A program made the position numbers and the translations under genes. Below are positions 12,961 to 25,484 of a DNA stretch of 64,000 nucleotides, piece after piece. This stretch comes from Bradysia coprophila (Eukaryota; Arthropoda; Insecta; Diptera; Sciaridae), in contig NW_023503307.1 of NCBI RefSeq assembly GCF_014529535.1, forward strand, positions 3,872,969 to 3,936,968, written 5' to 3'. Position 1 is the first letter of the stretch, and each line of letters starts with the position of its first letter. Under the pieces are notes generated by a model. That model saw nothing but the letters and a program-made list of their open reading frames with translations. It did not search any database and was not told the origin of the DNA.

Positions 12961-12966
12961 AACAAT

Positions 12967-13306
12967 TATTTTCGTGTGTTTATTGATCTCAACTACGCCT
13001 CGGGTCAACAAAATTCAACCGATAACCATACTTTCAATCCCTATTCACATTCATGTACTCAGAGAATGAGAGAAATGGTAAGTGGGCAGGGTAAGCCTGT
13101 GGCGAGATAGAAGCAGCATGTCGAAAAAATTGGCACCTCTCTTGATAGAATTCGTATGTCATTCTCTCCCATACCGTACACGACAATTTTTAACCTCAGA
13201 TTCCTTCTATATCGCCACAGGCATATCAACTTATCATTTCTCTGTACGTACTAGGCATACAAAGATGAAAAGTTTGAGTTTTGTTGATCCGAGGCGTAGT
13301 TGAGGT
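12967..13306. mobile_element. Palindromic element sharing a genome-wide CCTCGG(A/G)TCAACAAA motif
   Basis: ACGCCTCGGGTCAACAAAA near 12990-13012 is mirrored by TTTTGTTGATCCGAGGCGTA near 13280-13299. Inside, GCCTGTGGCGAGATAGAAG is mirrored by CTTCTATATCGCCACAGGC. The outer motif also occurs near 255-290 and 5385-5415, so it belongs to an interspersed family. Confidence 0.55.
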
Positions 13307-13307
13307 T

Positions 13308-13352
13308 CCTGAGAACACCAACATGACGCTCCTGAGAACACCAACATGACGA
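13308..13352. repeat. Two-copy tandem repeat, 23-bp unit
   Basis: CTGAGAACACCAACATGACG occurs twice in tandem immediately after the palindromic element. Confidence 0.85.
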
Positions 13353-13551
13353 ACATGGCGAACAACGACATTTTCCATAAAGACGAACTACGATCGAAGT
13401 GGTCAAAGCTAGATTCACAATAAAACGTTAATAATTAAATTATAAATAAATCGTCTAAAAATATTTCAAATCTATGAGAACATATTTTCCAAATTCACAA
13501 AGAAAATTAAGTTCAAATTCTAAACTTCTACTGTATGACTCTAAAATGCAC

Positions 13552-13908
13552 AGATTTTTTTATTAAATTAATTTTGTTTGCAAAGTACGACCCAAAATCG
13601 ACCCAATTTTGTCAGCCGCCTAAAATGTGCCGGAGGCCGTTTCCAGTCTCGATGAAAATAAGTTTTTGTAAGGTGTTCTGCAAACTACATGGGAATTGAC
13701 AATTCTGATCAAAAGTATTTCTGAAAACAGTGTAAAATCAAAAATATAGGGCCGCCATTTTGTAATTTTATTATGGGCTTATGGGTACGTTTAGAAGACG
13801 AACTTATAAAAATATCAGTGCATTGTAGAGACATACCGTAAAACAATTTTTTGTTTAGAATAAGGTTTTACGTCGATTAAAAATATCTTGTCAAAACTTC
13901 ACTTGTCC
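13552..13908. repeat. Interspersed repeat, copy 1
   Basis: This block (CGACCCAATTTTGTCAGCCG, GCCGGAGGCCGTTTCCAGTC, TAGGGCCGCCATTTTGTAAT and others) matches 60614-61085 in reverse orientation. No coding potential is evident. It is probably a non-autonomous transposon. Confidence 0.75.
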
Positions 13909-14440
13909 CCCATTGACTGCAAACTTTATTGTGAATATTGTGTTGCCATTTGTTGCGTCTATTTTTTGCCGAACGTTTAACATTATTAATGATTCAGTTC
14001 ACGCTTTGTCGATCTACAATTTCTACTACAACATTTTTTTAAATAATATTTTTCTTTATAAAAATGAATTGAAACCTTCCAAAGTTTTCGAACTACTTTG
14101 CAAAGTAGAGTTGAACGATTGATGTTCTATGAACATCGCTATTTAACATGGGGATAGAACTTATTAATTCTATTTCGATTATGGGTAATATTTACAACTA
14201 AAAAAAGAACGAACATGTTTAACTCAAGAGAACTGTTATTGTTCCATTTTCTTCGCGTAGGAATCACCAAATGGCACAACCCATGGAAATGGTGACCTCA
14301 TGTTAATTTACGATAAAAATTAGAAATTTCTGATCTGAAACCTAATATTACAATTTTTATAATAAACTGCAATACTTGTAGATCATAGACTTTCTCCATA
14401 GAATATTTCATTTTAAATTCAGTCTAACTTCCGTTTGTTT

Positions 14441-14642
14441 CACGACGGAGTAAAGTTAACCAGGCATGAGCGCTGATTGGACTAGGGACCTGCATAATCT
14501 AGTAGCCCTATATTTTTTGCGAATAAAATTTTTCAATTTATCTCAGTGTTCATTCGAGCTCATTTTCATACAGTGTATTAGGTCCCATATTTGACGTTTC
14601 GAAAATGAACCGCTCCTGCCTGATTTATTTTACTCTGCCGTG
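14441..14642. mobile_element. hAT-like MITE, copy 1 (8-bp target duplication)
   Basis: The ends are CACGACGGAGTAAA and TTTACTCTGCCGTG-like, with long subterminal inverted repeats (CCAGGCATGAGCG against CGCTCCTGCCTG). It is flanked by an exact 8-bp duplication GTTTGTTT (14433-14440 and 14643-14650), the length typical of hAT insertions. It is 202 bp and noncoding. Further copies are at 14680-15020, 34862-35180 and about 54030-54210. Confidence 0.85.
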
Positions 14643-14679
14643 GTTTGTTTACACATAATTTGTATGGAAATGTCAGTTT

Positions 14680-15020
14680 CACGGCAAAATAAAGTAAACC
14701 AGGCAGGAGCGCTTCATTTGACTGGGGACTTTAGCAGCCGTTGCATTTTGCGAAAAAAATTAATTCAATTTATGTCAGTGTTCATTTGAGTTCATTTTCA
14801 TACAGTCTTGGACATACACACGGAATTTTGAAACCGACACATTTTCTGATTCTGTGTTTTACTTCTTCATATTTCTCCATATAAAAATACATGCAAAGTT
14901 CACAAAAAACCAGTAAACCACAAAACAGAAAATGTGTCGGTTTTCAAAATTCTGTGTGTGTAGGTTATTTGACGTTTCGAAAATGAATCGCTCCTGCCTG
15001 GTTTATTTTACTCTGGCGTG
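14680..15020. mobile_element. hAT-like MITE, copy 2, carrying a nested MITE
   Basis: It starts CACGGCAAAATAAA and ends CTCTGGCGTG. The 8-bp duplication GTCAGTTT is exact (14672-14679 and 15021-15028). Compared with copy 1 it is longer because another inverted-repeat element sits at 14813-14962. It lies only 30 bp from copy 1. Confidence 0.85.
14813..14962. mobile_element. Nested MITE of about 150 bp
   Basis: Inverted ends of about 35 bp (CATACACACGGAATTTTG with AACCGACACATTTTCTG, mirrored at 14927-14962) interrupt the surrounding MITE between its CATACAGT and TTTGACGTTTCG segments. It is younger than its host copy. Confidence 0.8.
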
Positions 15021-15824
15021 GTCAGTTTGAATATTTTTTTTTTTGTAACATAAGAACGTGCAACAATTATTTTTTAATGTGCGCTCTCAATTTAATTTTG
15101 AAGCATTTTACGTAAAAGCTAATGTCAAAATGATACAAATATTTATTACTGAAAACAAATTCCAATCTCTATCCGTCTTGCACGAGTTTTTATCCACCTG
15201 CCTGAACTAGTTGCAAAAGTGATTACAGAATTCGTAAAAGGAAAATGTTGTTTGCAACAACGTTTGCAGCTACTTCAAGAGGCTGAGAGCCACCTAAAGT
15301 AGTTGCAAAATCCGTAAAAGGAAAATATTTTTCTCAACAACTTTTACAAAATCGACGAAAAAGTATATGAAAGTATATGACTATTTTCTTGTAAACGGTG
15401 AAGTATTTGGATACCCTTTTTTCGATTTTTTCCCATACAAAACCAGCACATGGAAGTATATGAATATTCAGTATACCGTCATGCACTTTCAGCTACTTAT
15501 TTAGCATATCATCGTATGGTGACATTTGTGAGAAAATTGAAATTGTTGGTAAAAAAGTGCTGTTAATGAAATATGACATTTTTGGTTTTTATTACCCATC
15601 TTTGTTTACTCACAATCTTTATTGCCATTAAAGAATGAGAAAAGCAATGAAACAAAATTTTTCGACAAAGGAATTTACAGTATAATGTGAACTGATAACT
15701 GATCTTTGAACATTGGTCTCACAAGGACAAAATTCACAAGGATGTTGCTTCGACGAGAGTTCATAACAGACTGATTTTCAGTATGCAAAAGTATACAGAA
15801 GGGTATGAGAAGGGTATGCTGTTG

Positions 15825-15895
15825 ACAGTATATGAACATTTACTTTTATGTATTTGGACGGAACCAGTTTATAAAAGTAAATGTTCATATACTGT
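15825..15895. repeat. Perfect 25-bp inverted repeat with a 21-nt loop
   Basis: The arms 15825-15849 and 15871-15895 (ACAGTATATGAACATTTAC and so on) are exact reverse complements. Similar AAAGTATA and TATATGAA words are scattered through 15360-15990. Confidence 0.85.
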
Positions 15896-16005
15896 AAGCA
15901 GTATTTAATTATACCCTAAAATATACCTGAAACAGACAGTATATAAAAGTTTATGATCGTATACTTATAAACCAGTACATGCATATACTTTTTGGCTCAT
16001 TTATT

Positions 16006-16020
16006 TATTTATTTATTTAC
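16006..16020. repeat. ATTT microsatellite
   Basis: A short tandem TATT tract. Confidence 0.8.
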
Positions 16021-19000
16021 AAGAAATACGATGACTGACTCAATGCCTGTCCTAAATCAAACAACGTTTCAACCTTATACGGCATATTACCTTTCGCTCA
16101 ATTCATCCCTCTATTGTTTATGGAATATATAACTTCATCAAACTCAAATCAAGTTCCAGACAGGTCAATTGTGGAGTAGTCGTGAGCTCAGCCAACGCAC
16201 TGTCGCTCAGCTAATCGATATAACAAGTTCAATTAAAACAAAAAATCAGATTTTCCTAATACACAAATGTGATACATTTCGACCAATTTCATGGAATTAC
16301 TTATACAGATAATAATGCTATGTCTACACATGACTCTTAGATGAATTGTGTACAATATAGACATTATTTTGACATGTTATTTGGTCTTTTTTGTTTTTAT
16401 TCAGCCAACAAAATATCAAAGGAATAATTGACCTTCAAACGTTAAATAAGAAATTGTTTGCTAACGTCTGTGTATACAGGGCTGAGCTGCGGTTATGGTG
16501 CATAAGGACTAAAAGGATTAATGTGGAAAAAGATCAAAGCAACGAAATGTCGTTGTTATCAATAAACCATGTTCCGAGTAGGAACCAGACATCAATATTT
16601 GTCTATGGCTGCTACAGAACGCAATGCCGGACAGAGTTAATAGAGAAAGAGAAAGAAAATTTCGAATAGACAACTTTGAATTTATTTTCTGCTCGGATCG
16701 GGCGGAAAACGACCCGAATTTTGGTTTTGGTGAAGAATAAATAAAATCCAAAAGTTGTATTGCCGATTAACTCGAAAAATCTATCAATGTAATAACCTCA
16801 TAAAATGATTAATTGTTTTCCTTTAGTGGATAGGATGTGAATGACATCATAAGCAAGAATTATGTTATGTTTTAAGATGAATGCCAAGTCATCCCATTTT
16901 AATCGATTTTTGCAAAGCAGCTCTCTAGCAACCGCATAAACCTTGTTTACAAAATTAGGAGACCTGAAATCGGACAGTGTAGTTTGTAAATTTTGTTATG
17001 TTAGAAGTGTAGTGAAATTTGCAAACGGACACAGTTCGATGTTAGTCATACTAATTTTGATTCCATTGAATCATTTCGCAACGCAGGCGAGAATATGTCT
17101 ACTTTCTCCTCTCCGCTGAAATCTTGTGAAAAATGTTGGAAATTGCATTTTCTCTGGTGACTTGTAAACCCACGAAGTGCAAATTCCAACTTTTCTTCCC
17201 CTCGTTGAACAATAATAACTATTGTTGGTCATAGTGTAAATCGTAACATAAAAATTTGTAGAGCTATTTCAACCGAGATTATTCTCAGCCAAAACAAAAA
17301 CAATAAGCTCAGAAACAGATTTTCATAGTGTGTGTTCAGCAATGCTGAATCAGCATGATCTGTTCTGAGAAAAGTGAGCAGTTTTCCAACGTTTGCTTAA
17401 ACTGATGATTTTTGTCGGAGCTCCAAACTGATTTAACAAACAAAACTATTTTTTATTCAAAGATAACTCCTTTGTGGTCGGTTCTGTCATTCTACATTTT
17501 TAAAAAAGGATTCAGTTAAAAATGGATTCCGTTTTGAATTAGTTTTTTTAGATGACTATTAGCTCAATTAGCTGGTAAATAGCTTAATGTAGCATTAATA
17601 GTACGCGCCGAGAATAAATGTTCGCTAATTTTTACAATAAACTAGTTAGTAAAATCCTCAAACTAAAGCTTAACTAAAACTCAACCCTGAGCATTGCTTC
17701 TTGTTATAATATAACATAATACGACATAATTTCGATCCCTATTTACTTATAGATTCGGTCGGAAATTTCCACTCCATATATATATTTCGATAAATTGTTA
17801 CATAACTGATAAAAGGATATTTCAATAATCCAATTAGTGAGATTTACTGTTAACACAGAAACACACACACTTTGAGGAAAAAAGAATTTGTTACAGTATC
17901 GATGGAGAATGAGCAAACAGAATTTCTAAGATTTCGGACGAATATAAATGAATGTCGAATACACCACACCGTATTATATAGGTACACTGTGTATAATGAA
18001 ATCGATCTTTATACAGTCAGAATCAAGAAAATGTTGGTTTATAGTTGAATAGAGGTTTTCCAAGGAATAATTCATACAGATATCCCATCGATTCGTACCA
18101 AAGGGTTAAATGTTCCTATTTTGGCAGAAAGATTAGCGGACTTCAATTTCGGGATAGAAGAAATTATGTCTTCTTTAAATGTAGTGTTTCCAGGTAATGA
18201 AAGGAAAGGAAATAGGTTTAACTGTCACAACACGAAACGCATCGCTCATCTAACTCCGCATCACAGTCAATTGAACGAACATGCTAAACATGTGCTCTTC
18301 TACGCCGATCCAACGCCTTTTCAATTTTTTGTATGAAAAAATACTTTTTAAAACTTTCGTCATAGAAATGCCTTTTAGTAGTCAGTTCGGTCCTGCTTTC
18401 AATTGAAATTTATGTTTGGAATTCATTGTTTCGATGAGTGACTTTCTCGAATATCATTTTTCATATTTTCGCTTGAATTTTTCTGACGAAATGCTTTTAC
18501 CATTTACCGTACAGCACTGTCCCGTACGAGTCTCCGAGTGTGCTGTTACCAATTTAACGGGAATTTTATAAGAGATGTTATAGAAGTGTCCTTATGCTGT
18601 ATACACATGAGACATTGAACACACGTCATTATTGTCAGTTGCAGCAATCGCGATTTAAGATAGAAAAGTTCTTAGCTTTTTTTGAAAATTTTGACATTTT
18701 CGTCATGAAAACTAGTAGTCAAAGTAGTTATTTGCATAGCTAAGGATAAAAAGGTGATCAGTCGAGTCATTTTAATCCCGACTAAAAATTTCCAAACAAG
18801 ACAGTACGGTTCTTGCAGCAAAACAATGCGAAAAACTGGTTCTGAGCGAAACCGTAATGAGTCGTTTTCTGGCCGCAAGACTTGACTGAACAAATCCTTC
18901 CAACGTTGAAAATACCACTATAATAGTAACTAGCATAGCTATTATAATGTACGAATTATTTCAATTTTGAATGATTCAATGCACATTAAGCTTATTTGTA

Positions 19001-22000
19001 ATCCGCTTGGTTATAATCTGAATCGTAGATGTGTCTCTGTAGCACAAGATTGTTTCATGTTATTGTTTGATGCAATAAAAATACAAGAAACCATTGCTTA
19101 TATTGCCAATTTACGAAGTCAGGTCACACCTGGTGTACAAATTGGTTTTATGTAAAAAAATAAATTCCTGCAATTACATTAGGTCGAAACCATCTAATAA
19201 AGTTGCAATGTGTTGCAAGCGAAAAGAATGAGTTAATACTATACGCGATTATTTTGCACACTATTTCTGGCTCGACAAACAGAATGTCGAAGATCTCAAG
19301 ATTCTCGACACTGTCATCCCTGACGAGTTCCCGAGTGGTGTGTATCCAAATAAAATGAACGGAAACTTTACTAGTAAGATTTAAGATCAACTGGATGACG
19401 AGGTGTCTTTAGGTACTTAAGCGAAGGACTTGACAAGACATATTTTCCACAAATGTGCTTTAGCTTTGCACAAAAAATAGAATTGTGTCAGTTAGAGTTG
19501 AGTAGCTTTGAGTAAAGCGATCCGTTTCCCAAAATTTGCATCAACTTTTCTTAAAGCTACTTGAACTACCACAAACAAAACTATTTTTTATTCAAAGTTA
19601 CCACATTTGTGGTTGGGTTTGCGGTTTTACATTTATGAAAACGTAGACTGTATAATTTCTATGTATCCCACTAATATAGCTAAGATAATCTCTTTTCCAT
19701 TTAATTTCGAATTGAATTATTGAATTATGCAGCACATTTTGTTTGTAATCCGCTTAGTTATAATTTGAATCATAGATGTGTCTCTTGTAGCACAAGATTG
19801 TTTCATAAAATGTTGTTGTTTGATGCAATAAAAATACACGACTGTATTGCCAATATTTTAGAATTTACGATGTCAGGTCACACCTGGTGCACATTTTCGA
19901 TTCATATGAGAGCATAAGATTCAAATTTCCTGGAATTACGTAAAAGGTACAAAGTTTGAAGTCTGCCTTTATAGGCATGTCATACAACGTTTAAGATAAC
20001 GCAAAATCTTCTACTTCGTTCTTTTTAACATACATTTTACTATGTAAGACAGGCGTGGGGTAATTTGGCACACGATGTTAAAACAACGTATTTTTCAACT
20101 ACGTAAAAGGTGAACTCGCACACGGGTTTTCGATACCAAAATTTTGTAAAAGGAGTCATTAAGTCGATGACATGGCTAAAAAGTATTTGCAGCAATAAAC
20201 TTGCGTGTACGAGTTCACCTATGACTTAGTTTAAAAGTGTGTTCTTTTGGCACCGTGTGCCAGATTCCCCGATACCTTATTTTAATCCAAGAAACGTCAA
20301 AATCGGGGACATCAGTGAAATTGGGGCGCGTAATTTGTTTTTCAGCTGGTCTACTCAAACAAACAAGAAAGCTTTATCGCTTATTGTTGGGTTAAATAGT
20401 TACGCCAAGCCAGGACGTGGTTGTGTTAAAACCGTATATTAACTACGGGTTAACAGTTTTGTATGTGTGAGTGAATCAGCTGAAAAACAAGATCATGCCT
20501 AAATTTTACTGACACTCCCTGTGCTTCTTCAGTTTTACTATGTAAGGGAATACTGATCAGAGTTCATTGCTTGTTTTTTTTATTATTTTCAATAGCTGAT
20601 GCCAAGCTGTTTATAAAATATTATGTTTAAATCCGTCACACACAAACGATTCCATTCTCTTCATGCTTTTTATTTTGATTCCTGAACGCTATTCTATTCT
20701 ATTCTAACAGCGTCAAAGCGTAAATACACACTATTGTGACAACAGCAAACAAAGCATACAATTCCTGGAAGGTTATTTTGGTTCCTTTAATTACGACCAT
20801 TAAGATTGTTTTGCAATTCTGTTCCTGTTTCAACGAATTACTTAAACAAATTCCCATGGTTGTCGTTTTTGAGGAAACACAAAATAAATAATGTCATGCA
20901 ATTTAACGTCGTATAGGACACAGTTTCGGCGAAATTATCCCTCGACTCCGAAAATCGGACATATATTTTATAAACGACTACTTATTACAGATGTTGTTGA
21001 AGAGTTTCAGAGCATCTATTTTAATTAAATTTTTAATGAGCTCAAATTAAGACGCACCATATCAAAGATATTATTCTTTTGAACTGTTCAAAGGTAATGA
21101 GTGGTGGCCAGTGGGTGTTGCCTATCCTATATGTGTGTATTTTGACAGACTAAATTCTAAATGGGAAAAATAGCGAGATTAAAAAATTTTCTCGCTCGAT
21201 TATCAATCATTTCAGTCACTTGAACAAAAGTGTTCAACCGGGTTCAGACTGTTTTAACATGAGATAGTATTGAGTCTGGAGGAGTAACTGGCTAAATAAT
21301 TGTCTTCCACAATGCTTCGACTTGTTGTTGTTTTCGATATGTTTGTGTTGAACTTGTATTCGAAAGCAATGTCATCGGAATATATTGAACGAATTTTATT
21401 TTCGTCGAAGTTAGTTCGGGTGAGTCTTCAATGGTGTGATAACATAAGTATCAAATTACAAGACGTTATGTCACTGATGTCACTCTCATTCATATAATTT
21501 GTTTATTACATTACCAAGAGCAACAGCACATATCTCCTCACAATACATTTTTGTTGAACAAATTCGTTATTGTCACCCATAAAACATGAATCTAACGCTC
21601 AAATTAATTACTTTCCCATTCTATAGTTCACACTTTATCTTAGATTTGATGATCAATTAGTGAACGTAAAGCTCTCTGGCAAAACTAATTTGTACGAGCG
21701 CACGAGGATTGAATATGTTAATAAACTCCGATGAAAATTTTATCTGCCTCGCTATTGGAACAAACACAACAAAAAGATTTGTAAGGTCGGAAAAAAAATT
21801 GTTTTTTCCGAATCTTTTTATCATTTGCAATTTAAGCTCACATAATTTAAGCATAAATCGAACATTTTTTTAATATCTACCATTCAAATTCTAGACGAAT
21901 TATATATTTACCAAAACAATTTTCAATTCATTCAGCTTTGTGTGGTGAGCCATTACAGTTTTCCATTTTAAAAACAAATCCCATGTTGATTAAAATCTTT

Positions 22001-23339
22001 GTTATAACATTGTGCTCAGTTTTCAATAATAATTTTTTTTCCGCATAAACAATACTATTTTTGCGTAACTGACTATAATCCACATTTGTTCTTTTCTTTC
22101 GCAACTATTCAAGACTGTATTCGCTTAATGTTTTTATTCGAATTAATTCTTTAACGTGAATTAGAGTCCATCTAATTTAAATAAAATGAAAAATGAATGT
22201 ACGGAAGCACAAAAAGTAAAAGCACTGTTTTCGTTTTTATCCTTCGTAACTATTGATTTCTACTGACTTCAATGTAGCATGTAAGAAATTTCTGAACGAA
22301 AACATTGAATGAACTTATATTGTTCGAAAAATGGCTCTTCTCCTCTCCCAAATTTATCCGTTATAAAAGAATAATACATCGAGTGGATGCTGCGCATTAT
22401 AACCGAAATTGAATATAATTGGGAGAGAATGAAACGCTCCAAGGCGTATAGACATTCTTTACAGATATACAGACAGATAGATGTGATATGCATTAGAATC
22501 ATACGCACATAATTCTAATCTTTGCTTTGTATACCAGCATGATGGAATTGAAAATTGCAACAATTGAGAAAGCAGTAAGCAATCAAAAGACGATAATAAT
22601 TATGAGCTTGATTGCACACTATTTGTCAGGTCTATTGACCGTTTATATTAATCATTTGGAATCAATGCGTTTTGTGGCTAGAGGAAAAAAAGAGAAAAGC
22701 ACTTGATGCTTCAAATGCTAATATTTGTTGAGCTTGAACTAAGGTCGTATATGCTGCTACGGTTAACACAAAGTGAATGCTACCGCAGGGTAGTTCAATA
22801 AATAATTGCGTGCAGATTCACCTTTTATACATAGTTCGCTGAATATATTGATGTGGTTTTTCATTTCATTAGGAAACATTTTGCTGATACTAATTCAAAA
22901 CATTGATTTGTGGAAAGAGTAGAAATCTGCCGAGTTTGAGCTGAAAACGGGCCGCAGCACCCACTAAATTTTTAATCGACTGGAAGTCATAGGACACCGT
23001 TAGCCAAAGATAACGGGGGTTAATCGGTGACTGAGTATATCAGGGCCTCTTTTTCACATTTTTTAATGAATTTTCATTAAATTTTCAAATTGTTATGATC
23101 ACGGGCTGATTAAAAATACTCGCTATGTGTTGCAGGTAAATTTCATATAAACCATATCGAGGGCAATATCACATATCAAGGAAAGATATTTGTCTATTTC
23201 GTTCACAAAAGATTTGCCAAACGACAGTCCTCTTAGGATTTTCAAGAATTTTCCTATATTAAAGGATTTTCTAAGAAATTTTTCCCATCGGGATGTAACA
23301 ACCATAAAAGCCGTTAGTTTAAAATATATATTCATATAC
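16021..23339. other. Long region without a recognised gene
   Basis: AT-rich sequence; all open frames are short and lack domain-like composition. Two dispersed direct duplications lie inside: about 17443-17521 against 19566-19643 (ACAAAACTATTTTTTATTCA and flank), and about 18968-19150 against 19731-19890 (TTTGTAATCCGCTTGGTTAT, GTCAGGTCACACCTGGTG). A CAGCTG-containing repeat fragment is near 20465-20515. Confidence 0.55.
18968..19890 (+). repeat. Direct duplication, about 170-bp units 760 bp apart
   Basis: Both units contain TGTAATCCGCTTGGTTATAA or a close variant, TAGATGTGTCTCT, GCACAAGATTGTTTCAT, TTTGATGCAATAAAAATACA and GTCAGGTCACACCTGGTG. They differ by small indels, so the duplication is old or reflects two insertions of one repeat. 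Confidence 0.65.
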
Positions 23340-23362
23340 TTACTTACTTTACTTTACCGGCG

Positions 23363-25484
23363 CTACAGCCACTTGTGGGCCTTGGCCTGGTCGAGAATCC
23401 GGTTCCAGCGTGCCCGGTCATTCGCTGCACTTTGCCAACCTCTTATTCCCAGCGCCCGAAGATCTGATTCGACGCCATCTATCCATCGCATTTTAGGGCG
23501 TCCTACTCCTCTTCGCCCTTCTGGATCATTTCGGAATAACATTGAGGGGGCTCTGTTCCTGTCCATGCGTGCTACATGTCCTGCCCACCTCAACCGTTGG
23601 ACTTTCACCACTGCCACAATATCCGGCTCGCCAAAATCACGTTTCAATTCAAAGTTGTATCGTCGCCGCCACCTTTCGCCTTCACGCATCGCTCCGAAAA
23701 TAGTACGAAGGACCTTACGCTCGAACGTTAGGAGCAACTGTTCATCACTTCTCTTCACCGTCCAAGATTCGCATCCATAGATCAGAACTGGACGAATGAG
23801 CGTTTTGTAAACTTGGCACTTCGTTTTCTTCGATATCAACTTTGAGCGTAAATGTTTGATTAGACCGTAATAGCATCTGCTTGCCGCCATGATTCGTCTT
23901 TGGATTTCAGGTGTATTATCGCCATCCGAACGAATCAGCGCTCCAAGGTAGATGAATTCTTCGACTACCTCGAGGTTGTACTCTCCAATGCTTATCACGT
24001 CCCCTTGTTGATTGGCAACCGTATTGGGCTCGGCCTTCATGTACTTGGTTTTCGATTCGTTGATCATCAAACCCATTCTCTCCGCTTGGATTTTCAGATT
24101 TGTGAAAGTGTCTACCGCTGCTGCATGTGTACGACTGGCAAGATCCAAGTCATCTGCAAAGCCAAGAACTTGAACTGATCCATTCACCAGTGTTTTGTTG
24201 GTTTGGATACCAGCACGTCTCATTGCGATTTCCAAAGCCAAATTGAAGAGCAGGCAAGACAGTGCGTCGCCCTGTTTCAGCCCTTTCCTTACAGCAAAAA
24301 CGTCAGACAAGTCATTTTGCACCTTGACACGACATCTGGTGCCCTCCAATGTCGCTTTCACAAGACGAATCAGTTTTGTTTCGAAGCCCAGCTCCTTCAT
24401 CGCAACATACAATTCCCTACGCTTGGTCCTATCGTAGGCTTGCTTGAAGTCGATGAAAAGATGGTAAGTCTGGACTTGAAATTCCCTGCCTTTTTGCAGA
24501 ATCAGACGAAGGTTGAATATTTGGTCAGTTGTTGAGCGATCTCGTCTGAATCCGCCTTGATAATCTCCAATGACTGCCTCAGCCCGTGGATTTAGTCACT
24601 CGAGCAAAAACCTTGTACGCCGTGTTAAGCAAAGCAATACCACGGTAGTTTTCGCAAATCATCCTGTCACCTTTCTTGTGCAGAGGTAAAATGGCACCCT
24701 CTAACCACTGATCCGGTAACGATTCGTTGTTCCATATTCGCTCGACTAATTCATAAATCACCTTAGCCAATTCCTCACCACCCATTTTCAGCAGTTCCGC
24801 TGGTATATTATCCGGACCTGAAGCTTTGTTGTTTTTGAGTGAGGAGATTGCTGCTGAGACTTCCTCCAATGTTGGTGCTGACACGATACGACCGTCGTCG
24901 TTGAGAAAAGAATCATCGGTAGCATTGCCGTCTTCAACATCCCCGTTTAACAGAGCACTGAAATGTTCCTTGAATCGTTCCAGGACATCATGTTTTGCTG
25001 TAAGCAAAGTGCCGTCAACTGCTCTGCAGATAGTCATTCGAGAATTGAAGCCTCTTCTTTGGTTGTTTATTCGTTTGTAGAACTTCCGTGATTCGTTTGC
25101 ACTACATAATCTTTCCAACTGAAGAAGCGTCCTTTCTTCAAGTTCCTTTTTCTTGCGCCGGTGCAAGCGCTTTTCCTCCCTCCTCAGATCTTTGTAGCGC
25201 TGATCCGCTTCCGTTTTCCGTTCTCTAGTTCTCGCCGATTCCTTCTCAATTCGTGCAGCATTTTTACGATCTGTAACATCAGCACATTCTGCGTCAAACC
25301 AGGTCTTAAAATCATTAGGCCTCTGATATCCTAAGGTGTCGATTGCTTCCTGCTTAATCACATCACTCACCGATAGCCATTCGGGAGGAGTGTCGCCTGG
25401 CTGAGCTTGTCGTAATTGTTGAAGCTTTGTGCTAATGTTATCAGCAAACGTCTCCGCTATCCGTGTATCCTTTAATTTCTCCAC
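23363..25484 (-). pseudogene. Retrotransposon reverse transcriptase, frameshifted (part of the RTE-like element)
   Basis: The first open part (25484-24579) has a basic, Glu/Arg-rich linker followed by RT fingers (SGPDNIPAELLKMGGEELAK, ILPLHKKGD, NYRGIALLN). The second (24412-23363, with an open stretch in the same frame up to about 24580) has GLKQGDALSCLLFNLALE, the catalytic GFADDLDLAS and the C-terminal RLRWAGHVARMD, which is typical of the RTE/F52C9.6 group. The frame changes near 24590. Confidence 0.85.

Noticed and set aside
23190..23780. Long plus-strand frame over the retrotransposon 3' end
   Set aside because: It is antisense to the reverse transcriptase C-terminus; motifs and codon use support only the minus strand. 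The plus-strand frames at 23900-26729 are the same kind of shadow.
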